Shown one piece after another: positions 26,603 to 27,531 of a DNA stretch of 27,531 bases. The stretch's first letter is position 1; each line of letters begins with the position of its first letter. The notes under the pieces were generated by a model. That model was given only the letters and a program-made list of their open reading frames with translations. It was not told where the DNA came from and searched no databases. The DNA lies in the NCBI GenBank assembly GCA_903772945.1, contig CAICTM010001531.1:1-27531 (forward strand), read 5' to 3'. The position numbers were made by a program, and so were the translations under genes. Source of the DNA: Seminavis robusta (Eukaryota; Bacillariophyta; Bacillariophyceae; Naviculales; Naviculaceae).

Positions 26603-27531
26603 TTAGTCCTCGTAGAGTTCCGCGTGAAGGAGGATCTCTGCGATAGTAGCAGGCGCCTGAGCAGGCGGGAGGAACTTGTCGTAGGTTCCCGCCTGGAAGG
26701 TGTAGGCACCATGGGCCAGCATTTTCTGGGAGTAGTGGTGCGTGATGGTGGCGGCCTGGATTCGGAGGTAGCGCAGCATGGCGTCTGACTTCCATCGACC
26801 GAGGAGGCGGATGGCATCAGAGTCCACGTGGGCGCAGAGGAGAGCAGTGGCGCCGCCCGGACGGAGGGAGCGAGCGGACACTTTCATGTGGGAGATTCCG
26901 GTGGTCCGTTCGAGCCGCTTTGCGGCAGCACGAAGGGCATCGGTGATGAACTTGGGCTTGACGTTGTACCATTTCTTACGGACGGAGTTGTAGTGTTTGT
27001 AGAGTGGAGTGGAGGCGCGGTCCTCCAATGGAGTGTTGAGCGTGATGTGTGCGGAGCGGATGTGACGGACGAGACGGGCGAGGGATTTGACAGGACAAAG
27101 CCAGGGGTCAGCGGTAGCCCGGTGACCCACCGACTCGCCTTTGACGGCGTTCTTTTGGTCAGTGAATGTCAGCGAAGCCGCGGTGAGGCGACTGGGGTCA
27201 GACACGTCATTCAAAGAGATCTTGTCAGCGGTGACTTGGAGGCGACCGGCGATGGTGAAGGTGATGTCCTCAAGGAGAAAGGCCTGGCTTCGGGCCTCAG
27301 GGTTACTGGTGTCGAGGTATTCAGCAGGGCGGAGGAGCCAGAAGAAGGCGCAGATGCAGAGGTCCCGAGTGTGTTGGTTGACGGTTCCACGGACGGGGTC
27401 AACGTAGTCGAGAGCGGTGAGCATTTCTTGGAGGATGGAGATGTTGGCAGGGTAGGCCCGGTCGGGAGGTCCGTCGCCGTCATGGAGTCCTTTGTAGTAA
27501 CCAGTGAGTATGGGATGGAGCTTTCCGTCGG
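26603..27531 (-). CDS. Tyrosine recombinase (DIRS/Crypton-type mobile element), 5' end beyond the window
   Basis: The frame is open from the right window edge to TAA at 26605-26603, 308 residues, lacking its N-terminus. The first part (KLHPILTGYYKGLHDGDGPP) resembles the end of the core-binding domain. Catalytic landmarks follow: box I Arg in LCICAFFWLLRPAEYL; the beta-strand Lys in FTDQKNAVKG; box II as VSARSLRPGGATALL, where the usual His of HxxR is Arg (R-S-L-R); LLGRWKSDAMLRYLRIQ with Trp at the second His/Trp position; and a candidate nucleophile Tyr in HHYSQKMLAHGAYTF. This matches the eukaryotic recombinases of DIRS, Ngaro or Crypton elements, which insert via a circular DNA intermediate. 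No reverse transcriptase is visible in the window, so the class is open. The region is clearly GC-richer than the neighbouring genes, pointing to a separate origin. Confidence 0.8.
   Translation of the reverse strand, partial: DGKLHPILTGYYKGLHDGDGPPDRAYPANISILQEMLTALDYVDPVRGTVNQHTRDLCICAFFWLLRPAEYLDTSNPEARSQAFLLEDITFTIAGRLQVTADKISLNDVSDPSRLTAASLTFTDQKNAVKGESVGHRATADPWLCPVKSLARLVRHIRSAHITLNTPLEDRASTPLYKHYNSVRKKWYNVKPKFITDALRAAAKRLERTTGISHMKVSARSLRPGGATALLCAHVDSDAIRLLGRWKSDAMLRYLRIQAATITHHYSQKMLAHGAYTFQAGTYDKFLPPAQAPATIAEILLHAELYED

Noticed and set aside
26244..26795. Minus-strand ORF of 183 codons downstream of the recombinase
   Set aside because: It overlaps the recombinase 3' end in another frame and crosses the hairpin tail; Pro/Arg/His-rich translation is typical of GC-rich non-coding sequence.

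Overview
This window is nuclear DNA of a photosynthetic stramenopile, most likely a pennate diatom; the species cannot be fixed from sequence alone. Evidence: compact gene order with short GT-AG introns (81-153 bp); two N-termini that look like bipartite plastid pre-sequences (signal peptide followed by an ASAFAP-like site with Phe at +1); a eukaryotic gene set (P450, very-long-chain 3-ketoacyl-CoA reductase, Golgi-type sulfotransferase, F-box-like and LRR proteins); and small non-autonomous transposons. I count 14 protein genes or gene remnants. Seven are spliced, and their exon joins were checked for reading frame. One locus looks frame-broken. The genes at both window edges are partial.

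Layout, left to right. 1-592 (-): N-terminal part of a cytochrome P450. 1216-2661 (-): acidic protein of unknown function, divergent from 2935-4290 (+), a RimK/glutathione-synthetase-like ATP-grasp protein. 4602-4962: a 361-bp MITE with long terminal inverted repeats and a TAA duplication, just upstream of a membrane-anchored FkbM-type methyltransferase (5113-6207, +). 6665-7882 (-): 3-ketoacyl-CoA reductase with one intron, divergent from an F-box-like protein (8133-8924, +). 9254-10096 (-): ArfB/ICT1-like release factor with a probable plastid pre-sequence, divergent from a three-exon sulfotransferase (10520-12929, +). 13195-13826 (-): small plastid-targeted membrane protein, divergent from a two-exon LRR protein (14211-15762, +); a perfect TGACGTCA palindrome lies between them. 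16332-16915 (-): small secreted Cys-containing protein with a GPI-like tail. 18564-20242 and 21161-23167 (+): tandem paralogues of an EF-hand, Cys-rich, single-pass membrane protein family with long Pro/acidic tails. 23305-23649: a repeat element made of degenerate CCCTTAA units between inverted repeats. 23973-24814 (+): an apparently frame-broken multi-pass membrane protein, convergent with another multi-pass protein (24991-25968, -). 26603-27531 (-): a tyrosine recombinase from a mobile element, GC-richer than its surroundings and followed by a hairpin-rich tail.

The genes do not form one pathway. They are unrelated single-copy loci, several in divergent pairs sharing 250-425 bp promoters. 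The accessory part is roughly 18.5-27.5 kb (tandem duplication, repeat element, broken gene, recombinase). The most distinctive items are the tandem EF-hand/Pro-rich membrane proteins, whose cytoplasmic tails carry conserved motifs I cannot assign to a known family, and the CCCTTAA inverted-repeat element. All family names come from motif recognition by eye; no database search was run.
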